Source: Diadophis punctatus similis
Lineage: Eukaryota; Chordata; Lepidosauria; Squamata; Dipsadidae
DNA length: 64,000 bases
Assembly (NCBI GenBank): GCA_023053685.1
Contig: JALIGW010000005.1
Location: forward strand, 24,456,001 to 24,520,000
Direction of reading: 5' to 3'
Part shown: positions 62,967 to 64,000 of the stretch, one piece after another
How positions within the stretch are numbered: position 1 is the first letter of the stretch
Layout of the letters: each line of letters begins with the position of its first letter
The notes under the pieces: generated by a model
Told to the model about the DNA's origin: nothing
Database searches by the model: none
Seen by the model: the letters and a program-made list of their open reading frames with translations, nothing else
Position numbers and translations under genes: made by a program

Positions 62967-63368
62967 CTGGTAGTCCTTAACTTGCAACCACAACGGAGCC
63001 CAAAATTTCTATTGCTAAGACAGACAGTTCTTAAGTGAGTTTTGCCCCATTTGAGGACCTTTCTTGCCGCATTTGTTAAGTGAATCACTGCAGTTGTTAA
63101 GTTAGTAACTCTGTTGTTAAGTGAATCTGGCTTCCATATTGACTTTGCTTGTCAGAAGGTCGTGAAAGGTGATCATATGACCCCGGGACACTGCAACTGT
63201 CATAAATACATGCCAGTTGCCAAGTATCTGAATTTTGATCACGTGACCATGGGGATGCTGCAACAATTGCAAGTATGTTGTAAGTGTAACTGTCATAAAT
63301 CACTTTTTTCAGTGCCTTGTGACTTCAAACGGTCACTAAACAAATGGTTGTAAGTCAAAGACTACCTG
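62967..63368. mobile_element. TA-type MITE (Tc1/mariner-like), 402 bp
   Basis: CTGGTAGTCCTTAACTTGCA at the left and GTAAGTCAAAGACTACCTG at the right are inverted repeats, flanked by TA on both sides (62965-62966 and 63369-63370). This points to a Tc1/mariner-type mechanism. Internal words are shared with the copy at 58850. Non-coding. Confidence 0.8.
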
Positions 63369-64000
63369 TATGTGGTGAAACTGCATGGAGAGAGGGGGGA
63401 AAAGAGATTCATAGATTAAAAGAAGTGTTTCTTCATGCAGCATATTAATAAATTTACTATTTCAAAGTTCTAATAATGACAGCCATCATGATCAGCATTA
63501 AAGGGGGAATAAGCTGTTTTATGGAAAATAAGGCTAATTACTGGTTCCAAATTATTGTGCATTTCTTTTTACATTGGAGGGAGAATGCCTCTTTATATCA
63601 GTTGCTTAGTGAAGTGATTGTGAGGGTGCTATTGTGTCCATGATCTTGTTGTGAACTTTTGGTAGGTGTTTGGCTAATCATTATGGCATGATCTGTTGGT
63701 CCATTCAATGTGATGATTTTTATCTTTTTAAAAGATTGAATGAAACAATTCAAGTAACACTACATTTTTTTCCTTGAGTGTTGTATAAAGGTATGCCTGG
63801 GAAGATATCCTTCCTTGTAATCAGAAAAGCAACGTTTATTTTGGTGTTGAATTTCTTGAGCATATTTGATTTTAATCTGGGCATTCAATTGAAAGTTTGG
63901 CTGTAGACCCAACATTTTAAGTCTCCTAGTGAGTTAGCCCTTCAGTCAAAAGCCCTTTCAAAATCCTGGTGTCAGAATGCTAAAAATAAATAAATAAATG

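Overview
The window looks like nuclear DNA of a squamate reptile, most likely a snake. It is AT-rich, intron-like and almost free of coding sequence. One large exon of FAM53B (FAM53 family, also called simplet) lies at 11821-12599 on the plus strand. It has a usable acceptor, a consensus donor and 259 uninterrupted codons. The C-terminal exon was not seen downstream, so the 3' intron probably runs past position 64000 and is longer than 51 kb. No other host gene can be supported.

The snake assignment rests on the repeats. A CR1/L3-Rex1-type LINE at 15690-18327 ends in 16 copies of ATTCT (AATAG on the other strand), the tail reported for the 'Snake1' LINEs of snakes. The window also holds squamate-style tRNA-derived SINEs, L2-like tails, SPIN-like and other hAT MITEs, Penelope-like and DIRS-like remnants.

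Layout. 1-11820: upstream intron or 5' region, with an L2/CR1-like reverse-transcriptase remnant (about 640-1060), an L2-like endonuclease remnant (2820-3650), a Penelope-like fragment with a hammerhead-like core (about 3690-4010), three full hAT MITEs of one family and a different short hAT MITE. 11821-12599: FAM53B exon. 12600-20000: a second hAT MITE family and the long Snake1-like LINE. 20000-31500: old TA-type MITEs, an old purine-rich minisatellite, mixed microsatellites and an LTR-like remnant. 31500-46000: mostly unassigned, with a SPIN-like hAT element whose middle is a nearly perfect 66-bp palindrome (38381-38614). 46000-52600: CR1, a (TTA)n array of about 40 units and a SINE-rich segment. 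54000-55300: a tail-to-tail pair of hAT MITEs. 56599-57775: a short, internally deleted DIRS-like retroelement that keeps inverted terminal repeats, the internal complementary region and a tyrosine-recombinase-like C-terminus. 57780-64000: TTCA array, TA-type MITEs, CR1 and small hAT elements.

I found no new gene system. The points most worth checking are the DIRS-like architecture, the SPIN-like palindrome, the paired hAT copies and the hammerhead-like core. Family names are from memory; target-site duplications, inverted repeats and reading-frame breaks were read directly.
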